A stretch of 31,683 nt of DNA. Source: Caryophanales bacterium UBA4951. Lineage in GTDB: Bacteria; Bacillota_I; Bacilli_A; RFN20; CAG-826. The notes beneath the pieces are model-generated. The model did no database searches. It was not told where the DNA came from and was given only the letters and a program-made list of their open reading frames with translations. This document shows positions 1 to 8,308 of the stretch, piece by piece. The DNA lies in NCBI GenBank assembly GCA_002397465.1, contig DHAP01000052.1:1-31683 (forward strand). The letters are read 5' to 3'. The first letter of the stretch is position 1. Each line of letters starts with the position of its first letter. The translations under genes and the position numbers were made by a program.

Positions 1-9
1 TTTATTCAT

Positions 10-60
10 AAAAGCCCCTTTATCTATGTTTAGTTACGATACATGAATAAAGAGGCTTAA
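10..60. repeat. Imperfect inverted repeat at the window edge
   Basis: Bases 10-29 and 41-60 are inverted copies that match at about 15 of 20 positions, separated by 11 bases. Read on the minus strand the second arm is followed by a short T-rich stretch, so it could end a transcript coming from the right on that strand, but no convincing minus-strand gene lies there. It could instead be the edge of an element that continues outside the window. Nothing else codes between here and base 200. Confidence 0.3.
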
Positions 61-200
61 ACAACCAAATTAGGCCATAAAACGCTTGGGAAACCGGTAA
101 AAGTAATCGAAGTAATTTTAAGAAGAAAGCTATTCGTCAGTGTTTCAAAGAAAAAAATCCTAATAAACCAAAGTCCATAGTCAGTCTTTTTCATATGCCT

Positions 201-262
201 TGTTGCATTTTCGGGGGGAATGTGCAACAGTAGTGTTGTATTTTCAGGGGGAATATGCAACA
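201..262 (+). repeat. Two tandem 29-bp hairpin elements before the ATPase gene
   Basis: Two copies occupy 201-229 and 234-262 with a 33-bp period and 26 of 29 identical bases. The arms are TGTTGCA and TGCAACA in copy 1; copy 2 has one base changed in the left arm, giving a T.G wobble in RNA. Inside each, TTC can pair with GAA around a run of five G. The second copy ends one base into the AAGGAG Shine-Dalgarno sequence (262-267) of the ATPase gene. The position suggests a cis-acting element for that gene, either as DNA operator or as RNA hairpin; function is inferred only from location. Confidence 0.7.
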
Positions 263-275
263 AGGAGAAGTGCTT

Positions 276-1694
276 ATGAACGTTATGGAAAGAAAGATAG
301 ACACCTTATTGGCGAAATGGCTAACCGCAACCACAGAACGGGAAGCCTCGAACGTCCACAAGTGTTTGCTTATTCAAGGAATGAGGCAAACGGGCAAGAG
401 TTTTGCCATCCGAAAAGCCTTGTCTCTTCCTTTGGAAGACCCGACGGTTCTCATTTCTCATCCTTTGATCGATGGTTTAGGAAACATAACGGCGATTGAA
501 GTCAACTTGAGCATAAACGAAGGCCTGAAAAATGCTTTCGAAGGTTCTTCCTCGCCAGAGATGATTCTTAGCAAGATCAAACAAGACCCACTGTTCTGGA
601 AGGCCGACCTTTCTTTGTCGAAGGAACATAGGGTAATTCTATTCGTCGACGAAATCCAAGAGTCACCGCAAGCCATCAAAGCCTTGAAGTTTCTTTCCTT
701 TCAAAAATACCTGACTGTAATCGCCTCGGGGTCATTGCTTGGAATCAGCGTTAACTCAATGGATCTTTTCCCGACGGGCTATGTTGAGATAGTCCGTCTG
801 TTCCCAATGGACTTTGAAGAGGTTCTATGGGCCAAGGGATTTGAAAAATCGGATATCAGCTCCTATATAAACGAAATTGAGAACGGAAAGCCCCTGCTTC
901 CAGCGTTGCATGACAAATTGCTTTTGACTTACCGCGAATACATTATTTCTGGCGGCCTTCCCGAGAATGTGGCCATATACATCAAAGAAGGAATAGACTC
1001 GCCTGCGTTGTATCTCAACCAACGGAGCTTACTTCACTCATTTGAAAGTGACATAGCCAAATACGCTCCAAAAGAGGAGAGAATCAAGGCCAGGCAGGTT
1101 TTCGATGCGATACCAAACGCCTTGTCCAGGACAAACACAAGATTCACGTATTCTCTTCTAGGAAGAGGCCAAAGCAGTTCACGCTACGAAGGCGCTTTGT
1201 CATGGCTGATAAACGCCGGGCTTATCTATAAAGTCCAGAATCTTGAGGAGCCATCCATGCCGCTTAAAGCCAAAGCCAAGCACAATGACTTCAAACTCTA
1301 TTTGTCCGACACGGGAGTTCTTTGGGCCATGCTTGGAAACGGAAATGCCAACAACATCCTTGATCCATCGTCGACATTTCAAAAAGGGATGTTTTATGAA
1401 AACAGCACTGCCGACATTCTTGAGATGAGCAAAACCTTCGATGAGCGGGACGTCTATTACTTTGGAAGAAACTCAACCTTGGAAGTTGATTTTCTTATCG
1501 AGACCTCAGACAAAGCGCTTATCGTCGAAGCAAAAAGCTTTTTGAACACAAAATCCAAATCAGTCACCACCCTAATGAGAGAATATCCTGACTTATACGC
1601 CGCCAAGATTTCACCAAAAAATCCTGGGAAAGACGGAAAGCTTTACTTATTGCCCCATTATTGCCTTCCGTTCTTAGACAGGATCGTCAAATAA
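276..1694 (+). CDS. AAA-family ATPase with DUF4143 C-terminal domain
   Basis: A cytoplasmic P-loop ATPase of 472 residues. Walker A is GMRQTGKS at residues 35-42, Walker B is ILFVDE with the Asp-Glu at 125-126, and the segment VIASGSLLG after it is the usual sensor region of the AAA_14 group. The C-terminal part has the DUF4143 pattern, ending in a nuclease-like EVDFLIE...LIVEAKS segment resembling a PD-(D/E)XK core. Length fits the family (about 400-480). An ATG at 255 is in frame, but AAGGAG at 262-267 sits 8 bases before the ATG at 276, so I use 276. These ATPases are widespread, often mobile between genomes, and have no settled function; roles linked to toxin-antitoxin systems or DNA have been proposed. 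It converges with the PAP2 gene with 9 bases between stops and looks unrelated to the glycan genes. Confidence 0.85.
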   Translation: MNVMERKIDTLLAKWLTATTEREASNVHKCLLIQGMRQTGKSFAIRKALSLPLEDPTVLISHPLIDGLGNITAIEVNLSINEGLKNAFEGSSSPEMILSKIKQDPLFWKADLSLSKEHRVILFVDEIQESPQAIKALKFLSFQKYLTVIASGSLLGISVNSMDLFPTGYVEIVRLFPMDFEEVLWAKGFEKSDISSYINEIENGKPLLPALHDKLLLTYREYIISGGLPENVAIYIKEGIDSPALYLNQRSLLHSFESDIAKYAPKEERIKARQVFDAIPNALSRTNTRFTYSLLGRGQSSSRYEGALSWLINAGLIYKVQNLEEPSMPLKAKAKHNDFKLYLSDTGVLWAMLGNGNANNILDPSSTFQKGMFYENSTADILEMSKTFDERDVYYFGRNSTLEVDFLIETSDKALIVEAKSFLNTKSKSVTTLMREYPDLYAAKISPKNPGKDGKLYLLPHYCLPFLDRIVK

Positions 1695-1703
1695 TCAGCA
1701 TCA

Positions 1704-2630
1704 TTAATTAGGTTGATTTGAAAAAGAGGTCTTATCGTTTTTATATGGTTTGATGAATACCAGCGAGAATAAGAAATAAACCACTAATCCATAAAGAAGG
1801 CCAAACGACACATCGCTCAGGAAATGGCCTCCGTTAAGTATTCTCGTGAAACAAAGGAACACGCTATAAGCAAACGCAAAGACGTAGCCCCAGACGTTGA
1901 TCTTCTTGCTTGCTTTTGGAAGGCAAGATAATAGAAGAGGCAACGAGAACAAGGCACTGCAAAATGAAGCATGCCCGCTCGGGAAGCTCTTTTGACCATC
2001 CACGACCGCACTGAAAGGAGCCCACTCCCACCAGTTACGGAAGCTCAGTCCGCTGACGTTGTCGCTAGAGACCAAAAACCGGTATCTAGGTCTTGAGGCA
2101 AGCTCTTTCAAGGCGCCGCAGAATTCCACTTCCACCACGATGTCGGTGATGACGAACAAGCCAACCCTTAATAGAAGTCCTTTGTCTTTTTGTTCCTTGA
2201 AAAGATGATAGACAAGAGGCGGCACCCAGGCCAAGAGAATTGCGGCGGTTAGAAAACCAAGCCACACCCTCCAGAGGGCCGGATCATTCGAATAGCCATA
2301 GACATATCGGAGGGGGCTACCGAGGTAATGGATTCCAAGGATATAGGAAAATACCAGCAAAACCCATCCCAATAGCCTTCCTTTGTCCCCGTCATCCTTC
2401 AAAGAGATGAAGACCAAAGTCCCGGCAAACGGGAACAAGCAATAGACTGGATATAAGCCCCAGCTCTCGAAGAAATAGGCAAACGCGCTGCCTAAATCCA
2501 CGATCGATGAAGAGATCTGATAGTCAAATAACGAACCGAATATGATGCCTAATAAGCAAACCAAAACAACGATGCAATAGAGGTAGTTTGGGACCCCGAG
2601 GCTCTCGTTTTTTAGAAAGCGCTTGAACAT
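1704..2630 (-). CDS. PAP2-superfamily membrane phosphatase
   Basis: A 308-residue polytopic membrane protein of the type 2 phosphatidic acid phosphatase family, which removes phosphate from lipid phosphates or other phosphoesters, usually on the outer face of the membrane. The active-site motifs are visible: K175-x4-R180-P181 (the family usually has six residues between), PSGH at 217-220, and T262-R263-x5-H269-x3-D273, which is the third motif with Thr in place of Ser. Hydrophobic segments alternate along the whole length. The start at 2630 lies one base from the stop of the tyrosine-phosphatase gene, so the two are translated from one message, third in the GH3-1 operon. The substrate cannot be read from sequence: undecaprenyl pyrophosphate, another phospholipid or a soluble phosphoester are all possible. 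Confidence 0.85.
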   Translation of the reverse strand: MFKRFLKNESLGVPNYLYCIVVLVCLLGIIFGSLFDYQISSSIVDLGSAFAYFFESWGLYPVYCLFPFAGTLVFISLKDDGDKGRLLGWVLLVFSYILGIHYLGSPLRYVYGYSNDPALWRVWLGFLTAAILLAWVPPLVYHLFKEQKDKGLLLRVGLFVITDIVVEVEFCGALKELASRPRYRFLVSSDNVSGLSFRNWWEWAPFSAVVDGQKSFPSGHASFCSALFSLPLLLSCLPKASKKINVWGYVFAFAYSVFLCFTRILNGGHFLSDVSFGLLYGLVVYFLFSLVFIKPYKNDKTSFSNQPN

Positions 2631-2631
2631 G

Positions 2632-3765
2632 TTATTTCTCGATCATGATGTCTCTGATCGAATTGACTTCGTTCTGAGTCAAACCACAATCGATGAGATA
2701 GCTTTCGGCGCACTCGGCAAGAGTGGGCTTGTTGTAGGCCTTCAAATCGTTCTGATAGGTCTCACGGACCGTGATGGAGTTCCTAGATGAGCCGATGTTC
2801 CCGAAATTCGAGAAGAGGTAATCATGATAGAGGTCCTCGTTTTTGATGCCGAGCAAGGCGCCCATGACATAAGAGACGCAGCCCGTCCTGTCGGTGCCGA
2901 TTGAGCAATGGACGTAGACTGGGTAGTTGTCTTTGTTGGCGTAAATCTTAAAGACCTGACACATCGTGTCTTTGCAGTCGGTGATCATGTCTTTGGTATC
3001 CCAATTGATCGGCAATGAATGATAGCTGACTTCCGGAATCACCGAATCGTTCATGTGGCCGTTCTCAGGATTGCCATTGGCCTCTTCGGTCATTCTGAGG
3101 TCGATCTCGGTTTTGACGCCCATGGTTTTGGTGAGGGTGGTCAAGCCATTCGCCGTTATCTTAAGAGATGGGGTGTCGCTGCCGCCGGTCAAGGCACCAC
3201 CGCGATAATAAAGTCCCTGTCTAACCGTCCCGCCGAGTTTGGATGAATATCCGCCGAGGTCCCTGACATTGGTGACGCCGGCGAGGTTGATGTTGCGCGG
3301 GGCATCGGATGTCGTCTCAAAGGTATAGACCTTCGCATCAGTGAAGGATTCCTTCTTCTTGGCTATCCTCCAATAGTAGGTGGTCGAGAGGTATGGGTTA
3401 TAGAAGTCATAGCTCTTTTTGCCTAGGGTCGTGATGGTCTCGGCGTTCGTGAAAGCCGAGTCAGTCGAGATCTGAAGGTAAGTGGCGCTTTCGCCAGCCG
3501 GGAATTCGAGATTGATCGGCTGGGGCTTTGAAAGCTCCTTCGTCCCATCCGCGAACGAGGAGATGGTCGAGAATCCTGAGTGGATGTAGCCTGACTGAAG
3601 CGGCGTGTGGAAGTCGCCATAGGCCATGGTGAGGCTGTCGGGATCGACGTATGTTTTGTCGAAGGTGTCGATCTCATCGCTGTAGACGCTCGATGAACAG
3701 GCACAGATGGAGAAGAGAAGCAACGCCGCTAACGGATATAGCGACCTCTTAAGCTGCACTCTCAT
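2632..3765 (-). CDS. Exported tyrosine-phosphatase-like lipoprotein (Y_phosphatase3 type)
   Basis: A 377-residue protein with a lipoprotein signal peptide (hydrophobic stretch ending SICAC, probable lipidated Cys near residue 23). A beta-rich segment around residues 75-150, with ATYLQISTD and STTYYWRI, looks like a fibronectin-III-type domain. The C-terminal half carries the N-x-RDLGG motif (NVRDLGG) and the phosphatase P-loop HCSIGTDRTG with catalytic Cys287 and Arg293, typical of bacterial dual-specificity/tyrosine phosphatases related to PF13350. It should therefore act outside the membrane, where the substrate is unknown; phospholipid or phosphoglycan head groups are as plausible as phosphotyrosine. 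Its start overlaps the end of the GH3 gene by 17 bases, with AAGGGGG upstream as ribosome site. An extracellular phosphatase between a glycosidase and a PAP2 enzyme is unusual. Confidence 0.85.
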   Translation of the reverse strand: MRVQLKRSLYPLAALLLFSICACSSSVYSDEIDTFDKTYVDPDSLTMAYGDFHTPLQSGYIHSGFSTISSFADGTKELSKPQPINLEFPAGESATYLQISTDSAFTNAETITTLGKKSYDFYNPYLSTTYYWRIAKKKESFTDAKVYTFETTSDAPRNINLAGVTNVRDLGGYSSKLGGTVRQGLYYRGGALTGGSDTPSLKITANGLTTLTKTMGVKTEIDLRMTEEANGNPENGHMNDSVIPEVSYHSLPINWDTKDMITDCKDTMCQVFKIYANKDNYPVYVHCSIGTDRTGCVSYVMGALLGIKNEDLYHDYLFSNFGNIGSSRNSITVRETYQNDLKAYNKPTLAECAESYLIDCGLTQNEVNSIRDIMIEK

Positions 3766-6745
3766 TGGAAATATCCCCCTTTTTATCTTTCTTTATTTTC
3801 CGGATTATGCCAAAGGCCAATCCGAGGATAACAATCCCATAGACCGCATCATAGGCGTAGATGATGTAACGGTAATAGACTTGCCCGTGGACGATGCTCT
3901 GATTGGGGACGAAGCCATTCATCGCCGAGCTGTTGCCGACCGCATAAAGGATGTGTTCCATGGCGGCCAACGCGTAATGGCTGTCATGGGCGTCTTTGCC
4001 TATGGTCCTATTGACGCCGACCGTATTGAGCTTGAAATCTCCGCCAGCCTCAAGCATTTGGCCATTGTTCATGTAGCCTTCGACGTCCCAATCGGTGAGG
4101 ACGGCCCCTTTGAAGCCCCACTCATTCCTTAAGACGTTGGTTATGAGGTTGTAGTCGCCGCCCGCCCAGGTTGAGCCAAGACGGTTGTAGGATGTCATGA
4201 TCCCACGGCAAGTCGGAATGCTCTTTTCTTTCATGACGTAAGACCCGTCGTTCTGGAGTTCGTTATACTTCACGGTCGAATCAGGGACTTTCACGGCCAT
4301 CTCGAATGGCTTGAGATAGGTCTCTCTGATGCTCTGCTCGTCCGCATAGATGATAAGCCCGTTCGTGTCACGGTGCGTCTCTTCGTCATTGAGGGCGAAG
4401 TGCTTGATGAAAGTGATCATCCCCCGGCTTCCGGCCGCGTATGTCTCTTCCTGGGCCAAGGTGCCTGAAAGATATGGATCCTCGGAATAGTATTCGAAGT
4501 TCCGGCCTGAGAAAGCCGAACGATGGATGTTCATGGCAGGGCCATACCATCCGGAGATGTTGGACCATAAGCCCTCTTCGGCGATGTAGTCACCGACGTT
4601 GGAGGCCACGGATAAATCCCAAGAGCTCGCAATCGCGATCTCGCAAGGCCATGACATGGCATAGTAGCCATCGCCCAAAGGCTTGGAGTCATGGTTAGGA
4701 AGGATGTTGAGCCCAGCTGGGCCATCCACCACCATCGAGGTCGGCATGCTGATTGAGTCGGCGCCCGGGATTTGATATCCAGACTGGGCGATGATGTTGC
4801 CGATTTCGCTATAGCTCATGGAACGGACCATGCTGTGGTAGCCTTCGTCATCGATGTCTTTTCCGCGCATGTTGACGAGATATTGCGTGTCGCCGACACT
4901 CATGCTCTCAAATTCGCCACTAGTTGGGTTGGGGTTAAGAGAAGTCGTGCTGTCTAATTCGCTTCTGATGTTGGCGGACAATGTTTTGCCAAACTGTTTG
5001 CCACCGACGTTGGAGGCCGAGCTGACATTCAGGACGTTTCCATCCCTGATGCCTTCATCCACCATCGACCAGTTGTTTCGGGAAAGGACTTTTTGTTCCT
5101 TGCCTTTTGCGTGGTCGAATTGGTTGGTGATCTCGGTTCCGGTCTTGCTGTCTTTTGAATAGGTCACGTCATCAAAAGCAGCGACGTGATATGAATAAAC
5201 GGAGTTCTTGCTGTCCACCGAATATCCTTTATAGGAAAGGAAATTGTTCGTGGCCTCATGGGCGTCACTCGCCGCGGTGAAGAGATAATCCCCATCCTCG
5301 ACGATGTAGGTTTTCTTGTTCTTGGCGTCGTAGCTCTTGAGGTTCTCCAAGTCGATTGAGCACTTAAGTGTCTCTTTGGCTTTGGGGGCGAGGTTGTCGC
5401 TCTTCACGTAGGCGACTAATTCGGTCGCGCTCTTTTCGATTTCGTAGGTGATGTCATAACTCGTATAAGGCTTTTCGAGATAGATCTGAACGACATCGGA
5501 CCCCGAATACTTGTCTGAGGTGTTTTGTATCTCGACCTCGACGTCGATCTTGTTGTTTGCTTCATCAAGGGTGTATTTGGCTTGCCCTATCGAGAAGTCA
5601 GCATACGAAAGGCCATATCCAAAAGGATATTGGACGGTTGATGAATAATCATAGGTCCCGACGTTGGAGCGTTTGCTCACCGCATCGTAATACCTCGTCT
5701 CGTAATATCTATATCCGACATAGATGCCTTCGTTGTAGGAGATGTAGTAATAGTCGCTGTCCTGATAGGCGAAATCGCCGATGTTCTGGCTTGATGGGGC
5801 CGAGAATTCGTCATAGGCATAGGTGTCGACCAAATGCCCTTCGGGCGATAAGGCCTCGCCGGATGTGGATTCGCCAACTAGGGCCTCTCCTAAGCCGATC
5901 GTGCCGGTTCTCCCCAGTCCTGGGACCACTAAGGCACTCTTGATATTGGAATAATCGTTTAAGAAGCCTAGCTCAAATTGGTTGTTGCAGTTGATGAGGA
6001 CCACGATGTTCTCGAAGGTGTCGTTAAGATACGACAAAGTGTCTTTCTCGTCTTGGTTGAGCTCAAGATAATGCTCACCGTCTTTGCCGCCATAGCTCGA
6101 CATGTTCCTGGCTAAATCGATGCCTTCGCCGCCGGTCCTGGAGACCACGTAAACGGCGGTCGTTCCTTTAAAGGAGTCAGTCAGTTCGGAATTGTTCTTG
6201 ATCTTGTCGACCGGGCATTCCCCGATGGACCAGTCCTCGCCACGTCCGAAGTTGACGCTTCCGACTCCGCGGCGATAGTTCTTCCCCTCGCCCGTGGAAT
6301 AGAAATCCCAAAGCTTCGAATTAACCTTGAGGCCGGCTTTCTCTAGGCCGGCTTTCAAAGTGGTTGATAAGCCAACGCTGGAGGCGCCGCTTCCGCTGCC
6401 GCCATAGACAAAATCCACGCTTGAGGTCGAGAACAAAGAAACTTGGTCGTTCTTGGCAAGTGGAAGGAAATGATCATCGTTCTTCAACAAAGTGACGCTC
6501 TCATGGGCGACTGAGCTCACATAGTCCTCCTCGCTTTCGGCAAGCGACTTTACCGAGGAGAACTTTTTCTGTTCGTAAGTGCTGTCGACGCCGCTTACCT
6601 GATGGCTGCTATCGGGGGTTTTGCCGATGAACATCGTCAAAATATTGCTGTAGGTCGTGAAAGCCAAAACATTGACGGCTATCGTAAGACCAGTCAGCAC
6701 GGCGGCAATAGAAGAACAAATGATGATGTACTTGCGTTTTTTCAT
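3749..6745 (-). CDS. Membrane-anchored GH3 glycosidase with permuted domains (GH3-1)
   Basis: A 998-residue glycoside hydrolase family 3 protein, probably a beta-glucosidase or related exo-enzyme. Domain order is reversed: after an N-terminal membrane helix (about 7-30), the GH3 C-terminal domain comes first (SVTLLKNDDHFLPL, about residues 83-385, with YPFGYGLSY), then the fibronectin-III-like domain (about 390-500), then the TIM-barrel domain (about 600-935). The barrel has GRNFEYYSEDP, KHFALNDEETHR and the nucleophile Asp885 in VLTDWD. A second membrane helix (about 965-985) and a Lys-rich tail close the protein, so both ends are probably cytoplasmic and the enzyme forms an outside loop. 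Permuted GH3 enzymes are known from Ruminococcus albus and Butyrivibrio. No Shine-Dalgarno sequence is visible before the ATG. First gene of the operon with the two phosphatases. Confidence 0.93.
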   Translation of the reverse strand: MKKRKYIIICSSIAAVLTGLTIAVNVLAFTTYSNILTMFIGKTPDSSHQVSGVDSTYEQKKFSSVKSLAESEEDYVSSVAHESVTLLKNDDHFLPLAKNDQVSLFSTSSVDFVYGGSGSGASSVGLSTTLKAGLEKAGLKVNSKLWDFYSTGEGKNYRRGVGSVNFGRGEDWSIGECPVDKIKNNSELTDSFKGTTAVYVVSRTGGEGIDLARNMSSYGGKDGEHYLELNQDEKDTLSYLNDTFENIVVLINCNNQFELGFLNDYSNIKSALVVPGLGRTGTIGLGEALVGESTSGEALSPEGHLVDTYAYDEFSAPSSQNIGDFAYQDSDYYYISYNEGIYVGYRYYETRYYDAVSKRSNVGTYDYSSTVQYPFGYGLSYADFSIGQAKYTLDEANNKIDVEVEIQNTSDKYSGSDVVQIYLEKPYTSYDITYEIEKSATELVAYVKSDNLAPKAKETLKCSIDLENLKSYDAKNKKTYIVEDGDYLFTAASDAHEATNNFLSYKGYSVDSKNSVYSYHVAAFDDVTYSKDSKTGTEITNQFDHAKGKEQKVLSRNNWSMVDEGIRDGNVLNVSSASNVGGKQFGKTLSANIRSELDSTTSLNPNPTSGEFESMSVGDTQYLVNMRGKDIDDEGYHSMVRSMSYSEIGNIIAQSGYQIPGADSISMPTSMVVDGPAGLNILPNHDSKPLGDGYYAMSWPCEIAIASSWDLSVASNVGDYIAEEGLWSNISGWYGPAMNIHRSAFSGRNFEYYSEDPYLSGTLAQEETYAAGSRGMITFIKHFALNDEETHRDTNGLIIYADEQSIRETYLKPFEMAVKVPDSTVKYNELQNDGSYVMKEKSIPTCRGIMTSYNRLGSTWAGGDYNLITNVLRNEWGFKGAVLTDWDVEGYMNNGQMLEAGGDFKLNTVGVNRTIGKDAHDSHYALAAMEHILYAVGNSSAMNGFVPNQSIVHGQVYYRYIIYAYDAVYGIVILGLAFGIIRKIKKDKKGDISNESAA

Positions 6746-6777
6746 GTTAAGTTAAGGTTTTTGCATTCTTAGGTTAA

Positions 6778-6791
6778 TAAAAGCGCTTTCT
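6778..6791. promoter_or_regulatory. cre-like operator before GH3-1
   Basis: TAAAAGCGCTTTCT matches the catabolite-response-element consensus TGWAARCGYTWNCW at 13 of 14 positions, with the central palindrome AAAGCGCTTT. It is 33 bases upstream of the GH3-1 start codon, where binding of a CcpA or other LacI-family repressor could block transcription. Three similar sites precede other carbohydrate genes here. Confidence 0.6.
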
Positions 6792-6824
6792 TTTGACTAC
6801 ACATCTTGGCATAGTTGGGGCTTT

Positions 6825-6854
6825 TTTTGCCTTTATTCTCTTTACTTTTGCAAA
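6825..6854. promoter_or_regulatory. TTTTGC direct repeats 21 bp apart, possible LytTR site
   Basis: TTTTGCC at 6825 and TTTTGCAAA at 6846 start exactly 21 bases apart, the spacing (9-bp half-sites, 12-bp gap) at which LytTR-domain regulators bind. The same word, in longer form, occurs at the same spacing before the CE1 esterase at 28687-28719. The repeats are about 80 bases from both flanking start codons. They do not fit the published LytTR half-site consensus well, so the regulator is inferred from geometry. Confidence 0.4.
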
Positions 6855-6927
6855 GCGTGCCGCTTTTATGACCAGTTGGAACGTCCGAGGTTATCTTTCA
6901 TTAACCTAATAAATAAAGTGATGGCAA

Positions 6928-8190
6928 ATGAAGAAAGCGATGCTTCTATGCCTTGTCCTTTGCCTTCCGGCCGCTCTTCTTTCTTCGTGCGGGGACGCGA
7001 GGTTCTACGAGACCTCAAATGAGACCTTTGGGATTGAGCTTAATCCTCCTACTTATTCGATAAACGACACTAAAAACTCCCTCGATGAAGCCTACCTCGC
7101 TTATCATGGTAGATATTATAAGGATAAGGAAGCCCTTTGGATGTCATTCTCCAACGCCGGCTTCGAGGTGACTTTTTATGGCAAGGTCCTTGAAGGTTCC
7201 TTTTATGCCACCGCGGCCGATAGCGACCTCAACCGCCCTTATCTAGCCGTCGCCATCGATAATGACCTTGATCCTGACAACATGAAGGCGGTGAGGCTCA
7301 CTTCCAGCGGCGCCTATTCAAATGCCACCACGACTAAAAACGGCTATACCCTCCACCCCCACGTCATCCTGGCCTCTTTTGAGAATGAGGGAAAACACAC
7401 GATCAGGGTCTATAAGCGAAGCGAATGCCAAAACTCCCAAGTGGGCGTGATTTCCTTGTCGAGCGATGGGACGATATTGCCTGTCGAAAAGAAAAGCCTC
7501 GATCTGAAGATTGAGGTCTTTGGCGATTCCGTCACCTGTGGCTATGCTGTCGAAAGCGATGATTATTATGAGAAGTTCTCGACCAGGACCGAGAACAGCA
7601 CCAAGAGCTACGCCAACTACGCCGCGAATTATCTTAACGCCGACGTCTCCCTCGTCTCGGCGGGCGGTTATGGCTTATACAAATCGGCCTACACCGAGAA
7701 CCTCAAACCCGACAACGTGGCCGAGATGTTCTCTTTGGCGGATTTCACCTATGACACGAATGACTCCAACCGCCATAGTTGGGATAACAGCAAATACGTC
7801 CCCGACGTCGTCGTCGTGGCCTTGGGCGCCAATGACGCCTCCAAGCTTGCGACTTATTCCAAGGGCAGCGACGACTACAATTCCTTCTTGTCTATATATA
7901 AGGAAAAGTATGTGGATTTTCTCAGTTTGATCAAAACCACCTATCCCGATTGCGTTATCATTTCCTCTAGTGAGATAATCCCTTTTTCCGATGACATCGT
8001 CCTCAAGACGGACGAGGCCGTCGAAGAATATAATGCTTCCAAGGGGAACGTCGTCACCCGTTTCAAAGACGATGCTTATACGACTTCCAAAGACAAGACG
8101 ACCCCAGGGGCTGGCCATCCGAATCAGGAAATGCAGAAAATAGCCGGACGGGAGCTCGCGAATTGCATTGACGACGTCCTCTCTATCTAG
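6928..8190 (+). CDS. SGNH-family carbohydrate esterase lipoprotein (CE2-like)
   Basis: A 420-residue exported esterase, probably a deacetylase acting on acetylated plant polysaccharide. The signal peptide ends in a lipobox (LLSSC, Cys about 21). Residues about 35-190 form a beta-rich domain with HPHVILASF and HTIRVYKRSE, matching the N-terminal jelly roll of carbohydrate esterase family 2. The SGNH domain follows: GDSVTCGY with nucleophile Ser201, the AGGYGLY block, VVALGAND, and His397 in GAGHPN. The usual Asp three residues before the His is absent (Pro-Gly-Ala-Gly-His), which fits CE2 members described with a Ser-His dyad. The start has a weak ribosome site (AAAGTGA, 6914-6920). It is divergent from GH3-1 and shares its control region; the GH16 gene follows 118 bases later. 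Confidence 0.88.
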   Translation: MKKAMLLCLVLCLPAALLSSCGDARFYETSNETFGIELNPPTYSINDTKNSLDEAYLAYHGRYYKDKEALWMSFSNAGFEVTFYGKVLEGSFYATAADSDLNRPYLAVAIDNDLDPDNMKAVRLTSSGAYSNATTTKNGYTLHPHVILASFENEGKHTIRVYKRSECQNSQVGVISLSSDGTILPVEKKSLDLKIEVFGDSVTCGYAVESDDYYEKFSTRTENSTKSYANYAANYLNADVSLVSAGGYGLYKSAYTENLKPDNVAEMFSLADFTYDTNDSNRHSWDNSKYVPDVVVVALGANDASKLATYSKGSDDYNSFLSIYKEKYVDFLSLIKTTYPDCVIISSSEIIPFSDDIVLKTDEAVEEYNASKGNVVTRFKDDAYTTSKDKTTPGAGHPNQEMQKIAGRELANCIDDVLSI

Positions 8191-8261
8191 CTGAATCTTC
8201 TAGCATATCTGACGTTTAGAAAGTCAAAAAAACAACCAGTTGTGCCTACCCTTATTAAAGA

Positions 8262-8275
8262 TGTAAGCGATTTCA
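8262..8275. promoter_or_regulatory. cre-like operator before the GH16 gene
   Basis: TGTAAGCGATTTCA matches the cre consensus TGWAARCGYTWNCW at 13 of 14 positions. It lies 33 bases before the ATG of the beta-glucanase gene and 19 bases before its AAAGGAGG ribosome site (8295-8302). The word ATGTAAGC (8261-8268) recurs at 8282-8289, again 21 bases on. This suggests carbon-catabolite control of the GH16 cluster. Confidence 0.55.
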
Positions 8276-8308
8276 ACAACAATGTAAGCACATTAAAGGA
8301 GGTTTTTG

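Larger units (their letters stand above)
6746..6927. promoter_or_regulatory. Divergent control region between GH3-1 and CE2 esterase
   Basis: This 182-base region has no gene and must contain both promoters. TTAGGTTAAT (6769-6778) and ATTAACCTAA (6900-6909) are a perfect 10-base inverted pair, each about 20 bases before one of the two start codons. An interrupted palindrome AAAGCG-TGC-CGCTTT lies at 6852-6866. A possible plus-strand promoter is ATGACC (6868-6873), 18 bases, TATCTT (6892-6897), both only 4/6 to consensus. The cre-like site and the 21-bp repeats are listed separately. Confidence 0.6.

Noticed and set aside
57..263. 68-codon minus-strand frame and 99-codon plus-strand frame (200-499) across the repeat
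   Set aside because: Both arise from the tandem 29-bp repeat; no ribosome site for the first and overlap with the ATPase gene for the second.
8191..8250. Possible terminator or LytTR half-sites (ACCAGTTGT, GACGTTTAG) between CE2 and GH16
   Set aside because: The stem is interrupted and has no T-run, and the two half-site-like words are 25 bases apart, not 21.
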